From Gemmatales bacterium (lineage in GTDB: Bacteria; Planctomycetota; Planctomycetia; Gemmatales; Gemmataceae): DNA of 64,000 nt. Location of the stretch: NCBI GenBank assembly GCA_026004675.1, contig BPJP01000003.1, positions 248,001 to 312,000 of the forward strand, given 5' to 3'. This document shows, piece after piece, positions 63,938 through 64,000 of the stretch. Every line of letters begins with the position of its first letter. The stretch's first letter is position 1. A model generated the notes under the pieces. That model searched no databases and had not been told where the DNA came from. It saw only the letters and a program-made list of their open reading frames with translations. Position numbers and translations under genes: made by a program.

Positions 63938-64000
63938 ACCGTTTGTTGACGGTCCGCTCGTTGCACTGACGCCACGACGCTCGCTGAAATCACCGTTTGT
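63938..64000. repeat. palindromic dispersed-type repeat, inverted copy (cut by the window edge)
   Basis: Just after the DUF1559 stop, ACCGT and ACGGT flank TTGTTG at 63938-63953, forming a short hairpin. A GACGCCACGACGCTCGC stretch then runs to the edge, the reverse complement of the repeat at 17096-17275. The hairpin could also act as a weak terminator, but it has no T-run. Confidence 0.65.

Overview
The window looks like chromosomal DNA from a planctomycete, most likely a Gemmataceae-type lineage. This is inferred from gene content alone. It carries two DUF1501 proteins, a DUF1800 partner, a DUF1549/DUF1553 protein, a DUF1559 pilin-like protein, a Ser/Thr kinase fused to a WD40 propeller next to a second WD40 protein, a planctomycete-type ECF sigma factor, and a DUF5681-like protein. 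No rRNA, tRNA, CRISPR array, prophage or insertion sequence was recognised. Intergenic regions are mostly short, and genes sit on both strands in short operons.

Layout. 0-9 kb: end of an unknown gene, clpX, a HEAT-repeat membrane protein, a CoA-transferase B subunit, an aberrant NagA-like deacetylase, a DHH phosphoesterase, and the ymdB-type phosphodiesterase with RNase Y. 9-17 kb: a run of genes broken as sequenced (membrane glycosyltransferase, GT2 glycosyltransferase, acyl-ACP desaturase, small secreted protein), a truncated nitrilase, threonine aldolase and an esterase. 16-26 kb: a DUF5681-like gene whose 3' end is built from a palindromic repeat, a tandem-repeat tract, an acyl-CoA synthetase, a TPR protein, an RpoD-like sigma factor, the DUF1800-DUF1501 pair and a DUF3352-like secreted protein. 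26-41 kb: WD40 protein, WD40 kinase, AraC regulator, DUF1549/1553-DUF1501 operon, then an FHA-STAS protein upstream of a 1142-residue protein of unknown function. 42-48 kb: a probable selenoprotein followed by an RND pump and its membrane-fusion protein. 48-64 kb: protein-repair and stress genes (pcm, SpoIIAA-like, Hsp20), GNAT, STN-domain protein, surE, a cyclase-fold protein with a CxxCH motif, a zinc peptidase and class V aminotransferase pair, an SLC4-type anion transporter with an EIIA-like N-domain, ECF sigma, C45-type hydrolase, phosphoesterase, RNase III, a lipoprotein and a DUF1559 protein.

Main observations. (1) At 42284 an in-frame TGA in a secreted thioredoxin-like protein is followed, 18 nt later, by the loop of a hairpin that fits the bacterial SECIS pattern. 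The gene is therefore best read as a Cys-x-Sec selenoprotein. (2) Eight reading-frame breaks in six genes all have the same sign, one surplus base, and all lie in or beside G/C-containing homopolymers. They look like systematic base-calling errors, so these genes are probably intact in the cell. (3) A palindromic repeat family sits inside a coding sequence at 17.1-17.3 kb and again at the right edge of the window.
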